NCBI RefSeq assembly: GCF_045062745.1
Contig: NZ_JBJGED010000004.1
Coordinates: forward strand, 248,001 to 312,000
Reading direction: 5' to 3'
DNA length: 64,000 nt
Origin: Paenibacillus_AA sp045062745
GTDB taxonomy: Bacteria > Bacillota > Bacilli > Paenibacillales > NBRC-103111
The notes under the pieces were generated by a model. That model did not search any database, was not told the DNA's origin, and was given only the letters and a program-made list of their open reading frames with translations. The translations under genes and the position numbers were made by a program. Shown here piece after piece: positions 1-8,093 of this stretch. Numbering within the stretch: position 1 is the stretch's first letter; every line of letters begins with the position of its first letter.

Positions 1-15
1 GGAAGGAGAGTCAGG

Positions 16-1053
16 ATGCGGCGTGGAAGAGGTTGGAAGCAATTGCTGCGGCTGGCGGCGGGAGTGTCGGGGCTGGCATGGATGGTGGCCGGGTGCGGCT
101 CGTTCGGACCGTCGAACGCTCCCAAGGAGTACCCGATCGCTGTCACGAGCCAGAGCGCGGACCGAATTCTGGTGTTCGATCCGGCCGCCACAGATTGGAG
201 CGAGCCGAAAGCGCTGAAGTGGTCGTGGCAGCCGACGGCGGACAATGGCTTCGACGGCTTGAACAGGATGTGGGGGTTGCCCACCGATGCGAAGGTGCGA
301 ACGAATGAGGTCTGGGGAGGCCAGTGGATGGTCTTCACCGACTCGAGCGGCCTGGCCGGCATTATTCCGTATCCCCAAGGGGATGCGAAGAAGTGGGGCT
401 TGGCGGTAGGCGACAATCCCCATTCGGCGGAGCTGCTGCCGAACGGCAACATCGCGATCGCAGCCAGCACGGGCGGCTGGGTGCGGGTGTACGCCTCCTC
501 GCAAGGGAGCTCGGCAGACAAGTACGCTCAGTACGCGATGCCGGGCGCGCATGCGGTGCTGTGGGACCCGCAGCGGCAGGTGCTCTGGGCGGCGGGCGAC
601 GACGCCCTGGTCTCGCTGCGGGTCGCCGGCTCCGACGCGGCGCCGGCCCTGGAGGAGGCGGAGCGGATCGCGCTGCCGACCAAGCATGCGCATGCGGTGG
701 AGCCCGTCTACGGTAATCCGGATCGGCTCTGGGTCGCATCGGGCTCCCAGGTGTACCAATACGTGAAGTCCACGAAAAGCTTCGATTCCGCTTACCCCGG
801 CCGCGAGGCGATCAGCCGGGTCGGCGTGAAGAGCATCGGCAACCAGCCTTCCGGCGAGGTGGTCGAGACGGTGCCGGATATGGCCAAGAAGCCGCCCGGC
901 GGGTGCAAGGCCAACAATTGGTGCACCGAAACGGTGGACCGTTTCCGGCCGGAAGGCGGTCAGCCGGGTGCGGGAGCTTGGAGCCGTATAGGACAGACTT
1001 TGAGCGGAGAAGCGCTGTACAAGGCGCGGATTCTGAATCCGAATTATCAATAG
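16..1053 (+). CDS. DUF6528-type secreted lipoprotein (beta-propeller-like)
   Basis: 345 aa. The N-terminus is a lipoprotein signal (RR...LLRLAAG...) ending in the lipobox VAGC with Cys27, so the protein should be anchored outside the cell. The rest is a single repeat-rich domain with recurring blocks (RILVFDP, WGLPTDAKVR, GGQWMVFTDSSGLA, NPHSAELLPNGN, ASTGGWVRVYASSQG) that I recognise as the DUF6528/PQQ-like propeller type; biochemical role unknown. GGAAGGAG lies just before the ATG. It is the first of three tandem paralogues: the next two genes share the same blocks in the same order. It ends ALYKARILNPNYQ, the natural C-terminus of this domain, which helps to place the fusion junction in the next gene. 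Confidence 0.85.
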   Translation: MRRGRGWKQLLRLAAGVSGLAWMVAGCGSFGPSNAPKEYPIAVTSQSADRILVFDPAATDWSEPKALKWSWQPTADNGFDGLNRMWGLPTDAKVRTNEVWGGQWMVFTDSSGLAGIIPYPQGDAKKWGLAVGDNPHSAELLPNGNIAIAASTGGWVRVYASSQGSSADKYAQYAMPGAHAVLWDPQRQVLWAAGDDALVSLRVAGSDAAPALEEAERIALPTKHAHAVEPVYGNPDRLWVASGSQVYQYVKSTKSFDSAYPGREAISRVGVKSIGNQPSGEVVETVPDMAKKPPGGCKANNWCTETVDRFRPEGGQPGAGAWSRIGQTLSGEALYKARILNPNYQ

Positions 1054-1077
1054 TTCACAGAGGGAGAGGGAGCATGC

Positions 1078-2841
1078 ATGGAGAGGAATGGAAACTTGAC
1101 GGAAACCGTGGGTCTGCGCGGGACTGTGGCGGGCGAGTATCTCATTGCCGCAACCGATCAGGCGACCCATCGCATACTGGTGATGGATCCGGCGGTGGAG
1201 GATTGGAACGAGGAGCGGGCAGTCGTCTGGTCGTGGGCGCCTACGGCGGCGAACGGGTTCGGGGAGCTGCTGTCGTCGTGGGGTCTCCCTACGGATGCCA
1301 AGGTTCGCCGCAATCGGGTGTGGGGCGGCGAGTGGCTGATCGTCACCGACTCCCGGGGGCTCGCGGCTATTACCCCTTATCCGGCTGGGGACGCCAAGAA
1401 GTGGGGCCTGCACGTCGGGGGCAACCCCCACTCCGCGGAGCTGCTGCCGGACGGCAACTTGGCGGTCGCCGCCAGCACGGGCGGTTGGGTGCGAGTGTAC
1501 GCCTCCTCGCAAGGGGAGTCGTGCGCCGCTTACGCCGAGTACGCGATGTCCGGAGCGCATGAACTCGTGTGGGATGCGGACCGCTCCCTGCTGTGGGCGG
1601 TCGGCGACGAAGAGCTCGTCGCCCTCCGGGTGGCCGGCACGGCCGCTGCGCCCTCGCTGGAGGTGGCGCGTGCCGTCGCGCTGCCGACCTCGCACGGCCA
1701 CGACCTCCAGCCGGTCGAGGGTGACCCCGATCGGCTGTGGGTGAGCTCCGGCACGCAGGTGTACCAATTCGAGGTGTCGACGGGTGCCTTCGACACCTTC
1801 TATGCCGGGGCCGCGGCTATCAGCCGCGTCGGCGTCAAGACGGTCGGCAGCCAGCCGTCCGGCCAAGTCGTCGTGACCGTGCCGAAGCCCGGCGGGCCGT
1901 ACGAATGGACGACGGACACCGTCGACATGTACGAGCCGCGCGCGACCCGCTCTCGCGAGGGCGCGGGCTTCTACAAGGCCCGCCTGCTGCGGCGGGCCTA
2001 CATGGGTGCTGCGCGCGAGGGGCGGGTGGAGCCGGCCGCGTGGCGGGTCGGCACCTCGTTCCCGCTGGACGCGCAGAAGGACATGCACCGCGAGCTGGAG
2101 CTGGCGCACGCGGCGGGCATCGCCTGCATCGAGCTGGCGTGGCGGCAGAGCACGTTCGACATGCTCGACCCCGCCTGCGAGCGGCTGTGCGAGTCCGTCG
2201 TCCAGCATGCGCGGGCGCTCGGCCTGGAGGTGTGGACGATGCACCTCCCGTACGGCACCGAGTGGGACGTCTCGCAGCTCGACCCGGACGGGCGGGAGGC
2301 GGCGCTGCAGCGGCACCGCCACTTGCTGCAGCTGGCAGAGCGCTGGGCGATCCGCACCGTCGTGCTCCATCCGAGCTGGGAGCCGATCGAGGACGCGGAG
2401 CGCGCCGCCCGGCTCGCCGCCTGCCGCGAGAGCCTGCCGCGTCTCGCGGACGATGCGGAGCGCGCCGGCATTCGCGTCGCCGTCGAGTGCCTGCCGCGCA
2501 CGTGCCTCGGGCACAGCGCGGACGAGATGGCGGCGCTCGTCGCGGCGGACGAGCGGCTCGGCATCTGCTGCGACGTGAACCATCTCGTGCGCGAGCGGCC
2601 CGAGGCGTTCATCCGCCGGCTGGGCGCGCGGATCATAACCGTGCACATGTCCGATAACGACGGACTGGATGAGCGGCACTGGCTGCCAGGCGACGGGGTG
2701 ATCGACTGGCCGGCGGTTATGGATGCGCTGGCCGACGCCGGGTATCCGGGCCCGTTCTTGTTCGAGGCGCGCCAGATCGCGCCGCTGATGGCCTGCTGGC
2801 AGCGGCTGCTGCAGCAGTACGAAGGTCAGGGTCGATTATAA
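1078..2841 (+). CDS. DUF6528 domain fused to sugar-phosphate isomerase/epimerase TIM barrel
   Basis: 587 aa. Residues 1-308 repeat the DUF6528 domain of the upstream lipoprotein but have no signal peptide or lipobox. Residues 309-587 form a xylose-isomerase-like/AP-endonuclease-2 TIM barrel: VGTSFPL start, then candidate metal ligands in VAVECLP (Glu), CDVNH (Asp), TVHMSDND (His), a GDGVIDW loop and the final FLFEAR (Glu). The junction is exact: paralogues end with FYKARILNP-Y, here FYKARLLRRAY is followed directly by Met309 and the barrel, as if a stop codon between two adjacent genes had been lost. AGGGAGAGGG precedes the ATG, 25 nt after the upstream gene. A secondary internal start at 2002 cannot be excluded. 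The fusion puts an apparently extracytoplasmic domain and a cytoplasmic-type enzyme in one chain, so its cell location is unclear. Confidence 0.85.
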   Translation: MERNGNLTETVGLRGTVAGEYLIAATDQATHRILVMDPAVEDWNEERAVVWSWAPTAANGFGELLSSWGLPTDAKVRRNRVWGGEWLIVTDSRGLAAITPYPAGDAKKWGLHVGGNPHSAELLPDGNLAVAASTGGWVRVYASSQGESCAAYAEYAMSGAHELVWDADRSLLWAVGDEELVALRVAGTAAAPSLEVARAVALPTSHGHDLQPVEGDPDRLWVSSGTQVYQFEVSTGAFDTFYAGAAAISRVGVKTVGSQPSGQVVVTVPKPGGPYEWTTDTVDMYEPRATRSREGAGFYKARLLRRAYMGAAREGRVEPAAWRVGTSFPLDAQKDMHRELELAHAAGIACIELAWRQSTFDMLDPACERLCESVVQHARALGLEVWTMHLPYGTEWDVSQLDPDGREAALQRHRHLLQLAERWAIRTVVLHPSWEPIEDAERAARLAACRESLPRLADDAERAGIRVAVECLPRTCLGHSADEMAALVAADERLGICCDVNHLVRERPEAFIRRLGARIITVHMSDNDGLDERHWLPGDGVIDWPAVMDALADAGYPGPFLFEARQIAPLMACWQRLLQQYEGQGRL

Positions 2842-2872
2842 AGCGAAAGTCATTCTTTAATCGCACTACGTC

Positions 2873-2921
2873 AAAGCCGCTCCAGCCCAGATCGTCGGAT
2901 CTCTGCTGGCAGCGGCTTTTT
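2873..2921 (+). terminator. Rho-independent terminator after the DUF6528 fusion gene
   Basis: AAAGCCGCT pairs with AGCGGCTTT, with inner CCAG/CTGG and AGATC/GGATCT pairing, followed by a run of five T. It ends the two-gene unit 16-2841. Confidence 0.8.
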
Positions 2922-2979
2922 AAATTAGAAAAAGACATAGAATTGCTTACAAACGTTCATATGACTGACCCATGATATG

Positions 2980-2995
2980 GGTTAAACTGCTAACC
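2980..2995. promoter_or_regulatory. Inverted repeat upstream of the third DUF6528 gene
   Basis: GGTTA-AACTGC-TAACC lies about 60 nt before the ATG at 3056, inside the only sizeable non-coding gap of this cluster (2922-3055). It could be an operator for separate control of the third paralogue. No clear -35/-10 pair could be assigned. Confidence 0.25.
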
Positions 2996-3055
2996 GGAGT
3001 GAGGTAATATGTAGTTGTTTTTTCAAAAGTACATATTCTGAAGGGAGGAAATGGA

Positions 3056-4660
3056 ATGGTAGTAAGAAAAGTTGTCTTGCTCTTACTCTTATCAACGTTT
3101 ATGCTTACCGGCGTATTGCCCAACCAGCCTGTCCGGCACGCCCACGCCGCTGCTTCGGATTATTACATTGGCGTAAGCGATCAAGCGTCCCAGAAAGTTT
3201 TGGTGCTCGATCCGGCGGTGAGTGATTGGAACAGCGATAGTGCGATCAAGTGGTCCTGGTCTCCTAGCGCGTCGAACGGCTTTGGCGATCTGACCGGCGC
3301 TTGGGGGCTTCCGACGGAAGTTAGGCTGCGAAAAGGCATCGCGTGGGGCGGTCAGTGGATGCTGATGACGGATTCGCGCGGTTTGGCGGCAATCGTCCCT
3401 TACCCGGCCGGCGACAGCAAGAAGTGGGCCTTGAACGTCGGCGGCAATCCGCATGCCATCGAGTTGCTTCCCAACGGGAACGTCGCCATCGCGGCAAGTA
3501 CCGGCGGCTGGGTGCGGGTCTATACTTCGTCCCAAGGACCGGCCTCTTCAACGTATGCGCAGTATAACCAGCCGGGAGCCCATGCCGCTCTCTGGGATCC
3601 TGATAATGAGATTCTCTGGACGGCGGGTTCCAGTGGCGTCGCCGGTCTCAAAATAGGCGGGACGGCGGATCAGCCGACGCTGACGGAATACCGCAGACTC
3701 GATGTCAAGAGCCTTAACGCCCATGATGTGCAACCTGTATATGGAGACAACAACCGTCTTTGGGTGGCATCTGGCGGGAAATTGTATCAATACGTCAAAT
3801 CCACCAACACCCTGGATCTGACTTATCCGGAAGCCAGCCAAACGAGCCGCGTTGGTATCAAGGCTGTCGGAAACCAATTATCCGGTCAAGTGATTGAAAC
3901 GGTCGCGGATATCGCCAAAAATCCGGTAGGCACCTGTACGTTGAACTCCTGGTGTACCGATACGGTGGATTTCTTCTTTCCGAACATGACCCGCAAAAGA
4001 ACGGGAGCGGCTTTCTACAAAGCGCGTATTTTGAACCCCGAATATCAGTTTACGGATACAGAAGCTCCTTATTGGCCAGAGGGAGCCGGAGTACAGGCAG
4101 ATTCTATCACCGATTCTTCCATGAATTTGGCATGGCTTCCCGCAGCCGATAACGTCGGAGTCCAGGAGTACCACATTGTGCGGGATGGGGAAGTAATCGG
4201 TACCGTGGACGGCGCCCAGGAGCGGCCTTCCTTTGCGGTTTCCAACCTGATCGGCAACACCTCTTACCGGTTCGAGATTGAAGCAGCGGATAAGGCAGGC
4301 AACACTTCAAGAAGCAGCCCAGTCGATATCCGAACAGGAAAAGATCTCATCGCACCCGGAAAACCGACGAACGTAAAAGTATCGGAAACCGTGAAAAACC
4401 GGTTAATCATCACTTTCCAACCTCCGGGCGACCGGGATTACGCCGGTATCCAGGCGGTTGTTCAACGAAATGGGCACCAGGACGACAAGGAAGTCGTAGC
4501 GTATCAGGCGGAAGTTTCCGGGACAGCATCGATCACCACGGATGCTTTAAAACTCGGGAAGTATGAGATCATTCTGACTGCCTGGGATACAAGCGGGAAT
4601 GCTTCCGATCCGGTGAAGCTGGAATATGTCCTGAACGAGGCGGGTGGCGCCATGAACTAA
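3056..4660 (+). CDS. Secreted DUF6528 protein with two fibronectin type III domains
   Basis: 534 aa. Cleavable signal peptide (VVLLLLLSTFMLTG, probable cleavage after AHA near residue 32). Residues 35-340 are the DUF6528 propeller-like domain with the same blocks as the two upstream genes (WGLPTEVRLR, GGQWMLMTDSRGLA, ASTGGWVRVYTSSQG). Residues ~345-437 and ~440-530 are two FN3-like modules (NVGVQEYHIVRDG, YRFEIEAADKAGN; YEIILTAWDTSGN). FN3 modules are typical spacers of secreted carbohydrate-active proteins, so a polysaccharide-related surface role is plausible but inferred. It has its own leader and RBS (GAAGGGAGG) and is noticeably less GC-rich than the two genes before it, so it may be the older or a separately acquired copy. 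Confidence 0.85.
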   Translation: MVVRKVVLLLLLSTFMLTGVLPNQPVRHAHAAASDYYIGVSDQASQKVLVLDPAVSDWNSDSAIKWSWSPSASNGFGDLTGAWGLPTEVRLRKGIAWGGQWMLMTDSRGLAAIVPYPAGDSKKWALNVGGNPHAIELLPNGNVAIAASTGGWVRVYTSSQGPASSTYAQYNQPGAHAALWDPDNEILWTAGSSGVAGLKIGGTADQPTLTEYRRLDVKSLNAHDVQPVYGDNNRLWVASGGKLYQYVKSTNTLDLTYPEASQTSRVGIKAVGNQLSGQVIETVADIAKNPVGTCTLNSWCTDTVDFFFPNMTRKRTGAAFYKARILNPEYQFTDTEAPYWPEGAGVQADSITDSSMNLAWLPAADNVGVQEYHIVRDGEVIGTVDGAQERPSFAVSNLIGNTSYRFEIEAADKAGNTSRSSPVDIRTGKDLIAPGKPTNVKVSETVKNRLIITFQPPGDRDYAGIQAVVQRNGHQDDKEVVAYQAEVSGTASITTDALKLGKYEIILTAWDTSGNASDPVKLEYVLNEAGGAMN

Positions 4661-4707
4661 AATGGGATCACGACGAAGCCGACTGCACGGGTAAAAACCC
4701 TTATATA

Positions 4708-4743
4708 AAAAAGGAGCCGAACATGCGTATCAGGCTCCTTTTT
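4708..4743. terminator. Bidirectional terminator between convergent genes
   Basis: AAAAAGGAGCC pairs perfectly with GGCTCCTTTTT around a 14-nt loop. The T run follows on + and the A run precedes, so it can serve both the + gene ending at 4660 and the - gene ending at 4825. Confidence 0.9.
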
Positions 4744-4824
4744 GTTTACTTAACAAAACGATTTTTTAGCTCCGCCACCCACTTATACCAATCTAACGCG
4801 GCCACAAGCGCCCCAGCTTCCCCC

Positions 4825-6186
4825 TCAATCCAGCACGACGCCATCCCGCCGCAGCGTGGTCTGCAGCTCAGAGACGTCGACCGCCTGCGGGCCGATGCCC
4901 TGACGCACGGCGATCGCCGCGGCGCTGCCGGCCGCTTGGCCGGTCGCCATGCAGCTCGGCGTGAGCCGCGTCGTCGCGAGCGCCTCGTGCGTCGTCGAGA
5001 TGCAGCGGCCCGCCGCGAGCAGGTTGCCGACCTGCTTCGGCAGCAGACAGCGGTAAGGGATGTCGTAGGCGCCATCCCCCTGCACGTCGGCGGACGTCAC
5101 GCCCTTGCCGGACGGATCGTGGATGTCGATCGGGTAGCCGCTGCGCGCGATCGCGTCCGCGAAGCGGCGGCCGGCGATGACGTCCTCGCCGGTCAGCGCA
5201 TACTGCCCGTCGATGCGGCGCGACTCGCGGATGCCGATCTGCGCGCCGACCTGCGAGATCGACGCCTTCTCGAAGCCGGGCAAGTTCCGCGTCATGAAGT
5301 CGGCGACGAGCAGCACCTGCTCCCGCCCGAGCTCCTCGGCTTCGGTCAAGTCCTCCACGCGCGTGCCGTCGAGCCCCTGGACGCGCGTCGTGTTCACCAA
5401 CACCTCGTCTTCGTTCGGGCCGGTGAAGAACAGCACCTGGTCGCGGTTGATCGGCAGGTTCGCTTCCTTCCAATGCTTATAGAAGCCGCAGATGCCGGAG
5501 AGCGGCAGATCGGGCAGCTCGGCGTGCGGCGTCTTGCGGTAGAATTCGTCGGGATGGTCGATCATGTACTGCTTCACCGCAGCCAGGTCGACGCCGCGCA
5601 TGCGGAACTTCATTGTCATCGGCTGGGTACGATGGTCCCCCTCGCGCCCCTTCAGACACGTCGCGCCGGACAAGTAGGCGATGTCCGCGTCCCCGCTCGT
5701 GTCGATGAACACCCGGCCCCTCAGCTCGATCCGCCCGGACTTCGATGTCAACTGTACGGACTCGATAGTGTCACCGGCACCATTCATCGTGACGGAATCG
5801 ACGAAGCTGTGCAGCAGCAGCTGGACGCCCGCCTCCTTCAGCATTTTGGACACGAGCACCTTATACACTTCCGGGTGGTAAGGTGTGATGGTCGAGGTAA
5901 AGCCCACCGTATCGCGCATGTGCCCGGGCGAGGCGTTCATCGCCATCAATCGGTCAATGATCTCCTGCGCGATCCCCTTGATGACCTGTTTGCCGTCGGC
6001 CGTATGGAACGTCATCCAAGGGTAGACGAGGGCCGCGGTCGACATCCCGCCGAGGAATCCGTACCGCTCGACGAGCACGGTCTTCGCTCCTCCCCGCCCG
6101 GCGGCGATCGCCGCATTGATGCCGGCGGGACCGCCTCCGACGACGACCACGTCCGCCGATAATGATGCTGGTGCCAGTTGTACCAA
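4825..6186 (-). CDS. FAD-dependent oxidoreductase (FAD_oxidored/PF12831 type)
   Basis: 453 aa. The N-terminal Rossmann motif VVVVGGGPAGINAAIAAGR is followed by ERYGFLGGMST, and DTSGDADIAYLSGA is the second FAD-contact region of this family. The overall plan resembles the oxidoreductase at 43814-45127 (ERYGFLGGxxT, NFRM/KFRMxGVD, PQIGxRESRR, ATHEA near the end), so they are paralogues. The family is flavin-dependent with mostly unknown substrates and is often found beside carbohydrate transport genes. I chose the TTG at 6186 because GGGAGG sits 8 nt upstream on the minus strand. It stands alone here, divergent from the ABC exporter pair. Confidence 0.85.
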   Translation of the reverse strand: MVQLAPASLSADVVVVGGGPAGINAAIAAGRGGAKTVLVERYGFLGGMSTAALVYPWMTFHTADGKQVIKGIAQEIIDRLMAMNASPGHMRDTVGFTSTITPYHPEVYKVLVSKMLKEAGVQLLLHSFVDSVTMNGAGDTIESVQLTSKSGRIELRGRVFIDTSGDADIAYLSGATCLKGREGDHRTQPMTMKFRMRGVDLAAVKQYMIDHPDEFYRKTPHAELPDLPLSGICGFYKHWKEANLPINRDQVLFFTGPNEDEVLVNTTRVQGLDGTRVEDLTEAEELGREQVLLVADFMTRNLPGFEKASISQVGAQIGIRESRRIDGQYALTGEDVIAGRRFADAIARSGYPIDIHDPSGKGVTSADVQGDGAYDIPYRCLLPKQVGNLLAAGRCISTTHEALATTRLTPSCMATGQAAGSAAAIAVRQGIGPQAVDVSELQTTLRRDGVVLD

Positions 6187-6249
6187 TCGAAACGCCTCCC
6201 CGTATTTCTATGTCACCTTTCATTATAGGGCGAATGCGGCCCGTCCTGA

Positions 6250-6318
6250 AGTTTAACTTTAGTGTAAATGAATACCGGAGGCGAGGTTGTTAATATTCAG
6301 TTTAAAAAAGTAGTGTAA
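6250..6318. promoter_or_regulatory. Two similar direct repeats in the ABC exporter promoter region
   Basis: AGTTTAACTTTAGTGTAA (6250-6267) and AGTTTAAAAAAGTAGTGTAA (6299-6318) lie between the divergent oxidoreductase and exporter genes, with starts 49 bp apart. They could be paired regulator sites controlling the drug-type exporter. No regulator gene is adjacent. Confidence 0.3.
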
Positions 6319-6362
6319 GGTGGTCTACGTGGGAAAAGGTTTGCGAAAGGAGTGACTTCCCT

Positions 6363-8093
6363 TTGATTAAATTGTTTCGTTTTTTAAGGCCTTTTCGGAT
6401 GATCATTGCCGGTGTCTTGTTCCTCGTGCTGCTGCAGTCGCTGTCCGAGCTGTATCTGCCTACGCTCATGGCGGATATCGTCGATACCGGCATTGTGAAG
6501 GGCGACACCGGCTACATCTGGAAGGTCGGCGGCTTCATGCTGCTCGTGGCGGCAGGCGGGGTAGTGGTATCGATCTGGGCGAGCTCGCTGTCGGCGCGGA
6601 TCTCTTCGGGATTAGGCAAAATCGTACGCGGCAAGCTGTTCAGCCAAGTCGAACATTTCTCACTGCAGGAGTTCGACAAGATCGGCACCGCCTCGCTCAT
6701 CACCCGTACGACGAATGACGTCACGCAGGTGCAGCAGGTGCTGGTCATGATCCTGCGGATGATGGTCATGGCTCCCATGATGTGCATCGGGGGCATTATT
6801 ATGGCGGTGTCGAAGGACGCCCAGCTGTCGCTTGTCATTATCGCGATCATCCCGATTCTGGTCGGGACGATCTTCCTGATCGCGCGCAAGGGCATTCCGC
6901 TCTTCCGCGTTATGCAGACGAAGCTCGATAAGCTGAACCTGGTGCTGCGCGAATCGCTCACCGGCATTCGCGTCATCCGTTCGTTTAACCGCGTCGAGTA
7001 TGAACAAGACCGGTTCGCGGAGGCGAACGGCGACGTGACCAATACGGCGATTCGCGCCAATCAGATCATGGCGGCGATGATGCCGGCGATGATGCTCATC
7101 CTGAACTTCTCCTCGATCGCGATCATCTGGTTCGGCGGCTTGCGCATCGAGGGCGGCGGGATGCAGGTCGGCGATCTGATGGCATTCATCCAATACGCGA
7201 TGCAGATTATGTTCTCGCTCATCATGGTGTCCATGATGTTCGTCATGGTCCCGCGCGCCTCGGCATCCGCTGTGCGGATCAACGAAGTGCTGGACATGGT
7301 GCCGGAGATCAAGGACGCCGAGCGCACGCGCCAGCCTTCGCCTGCGAGGAAGGGCTATATCCGCTTCGAGAACGTCTCCTTCAGCTATCCGGGAGCGGAA
7401 GCACCTGCGGTCGATGGGGTTTCCTTCGAGGCCGGACCTGGAGAAGTGACGGCGATTATCGGCGGTACCGGCTCCGGCAAGTCTACGCTAGTCAGCCTGA
7501 TCCCGCGCTTCTACGACCTGAGCGGCGGCAAGCTGTACGTCGACGATGTCGACGTTCGAGAGCTGAGCCAGGAAGAGCTGCGGAGCAAGATCGGGTTCGT
7601 ACCGCAAAAGGCGGTGCTCTTCACCGGCACGGTTGCGGAGAACATCCGCTTCGGCAAGGAGACGGCGACGGACGAGGAAGTACAGCATGCGGCCAAGGTA
7701 GCGCAGGCGGCCGATTTTATCTCCGAGATGGAAAAAGGGTATGAATCCGTGCTCGCCCAGGGCGGGAAGAACGTATCGGGCGGGCAGAAGCAGCGACTCT
7801 CGATCGCCCGTGCGCTCGTGCGCCGGCCGGAGATCTATATCTTCGACGACAGCTTCTCGGCGCTGGACTTCAAGACCGATGCGCGCCTGCGGGCGGCACT
7901 GAAAGGGGAGACCGCCGATGCCACCGTGCTGATCGTCGCGCAGCGGGTGAGCACCGTGATGGACGCCGACCGGATTATCGTACTGGAAGACGGCAAGATT
8001 GCCGGCATCGGCAAACACCGCGAGCTGATGGATACGTGCCAGGTGTACCAGGAGATCGTGTATTCCCAATTGTCAGAGGAGGAGATCGCATGA
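6363..8093 (+). CDS. ABC exporter half-transporter, degenerate-site subunit (YfiB/BmrC-like)
   Basis: 576 aa. Six-helix type-IV exporter membrane domain (res ~1-310), then an ATPase domain: Walker A GGTGSGKST, signature SGGQKQR, Walker B IYIFDD followed by SFSALD. The usual catalytic Glu after Walker B is Asp here, while the partner gene has Glu. This asymmetry is the hallmark of heterodimeric exporters of the BmrCD/LmrCD/TM287-288 class with one degenerate site. The start is TTG at 6363, preceded by AAAGGAG. The stop overlaps the next start (ATGA), implying coupled translation of the two subunits. Substrate is unknown; drug or lipid export is a family-based guess. Confidence 0.9.
   Translation: MIKLFRFLRPFRMIIAGVLFLVLLQSLSELYLPTLMADIVDTGIVKGDTGYIWKVGGFMLLVAAGGVVVSIWASSLSARISSGLGKIVRGKLFSQVEHFSLQEFDKIGTASLITRTTNDVTQVQQVLVMILRMMVMAPMMCIGGIIMAVSKDAQLSLVIIAIIPILVGTIFLIARKGIPLFRVMQTKLDKLNLVLRESLTGIRVIRSFNRVEYEQDRFAEANGDVTNTAIRANQIMAAMMPAMMLILNFSSIAIIWFGGLRIEGGGMQVGDLMAFIQYAMQIMFSLIMVSMMFVMVPRASASAVRINEVLDMVPEIKDAERTRQPSPARKGYIRFENVSFSYPGAEAPAVDGVSFEAGPGEVTAIIGGTGSGKSTLVSLIPRFYDLSGGKLYVDDVDVRELSQEELRSKIGFVPQKAVLFTGTVAENIRFGKETATDEEVQHAAKVAQAADFISEMEKGYESVLAQGGKNVSGGQKQRLSIARALVRRPEIYIFDDSFSALDFKTDARLRAALKGETADATVLIVAQRVSTVMDADRIIVLEDGKIAGIGKHRELMDTCQVYQEIVYSQLSEEEIA

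Noticed and set aside
4723..6162. 479-aa frame antisense to the FAD oxidoreductase
   Set aside because: Arg/Ala/Asp-rich shadow of a GC-rich gene. The opposite strand encodes clear FAD motifs.
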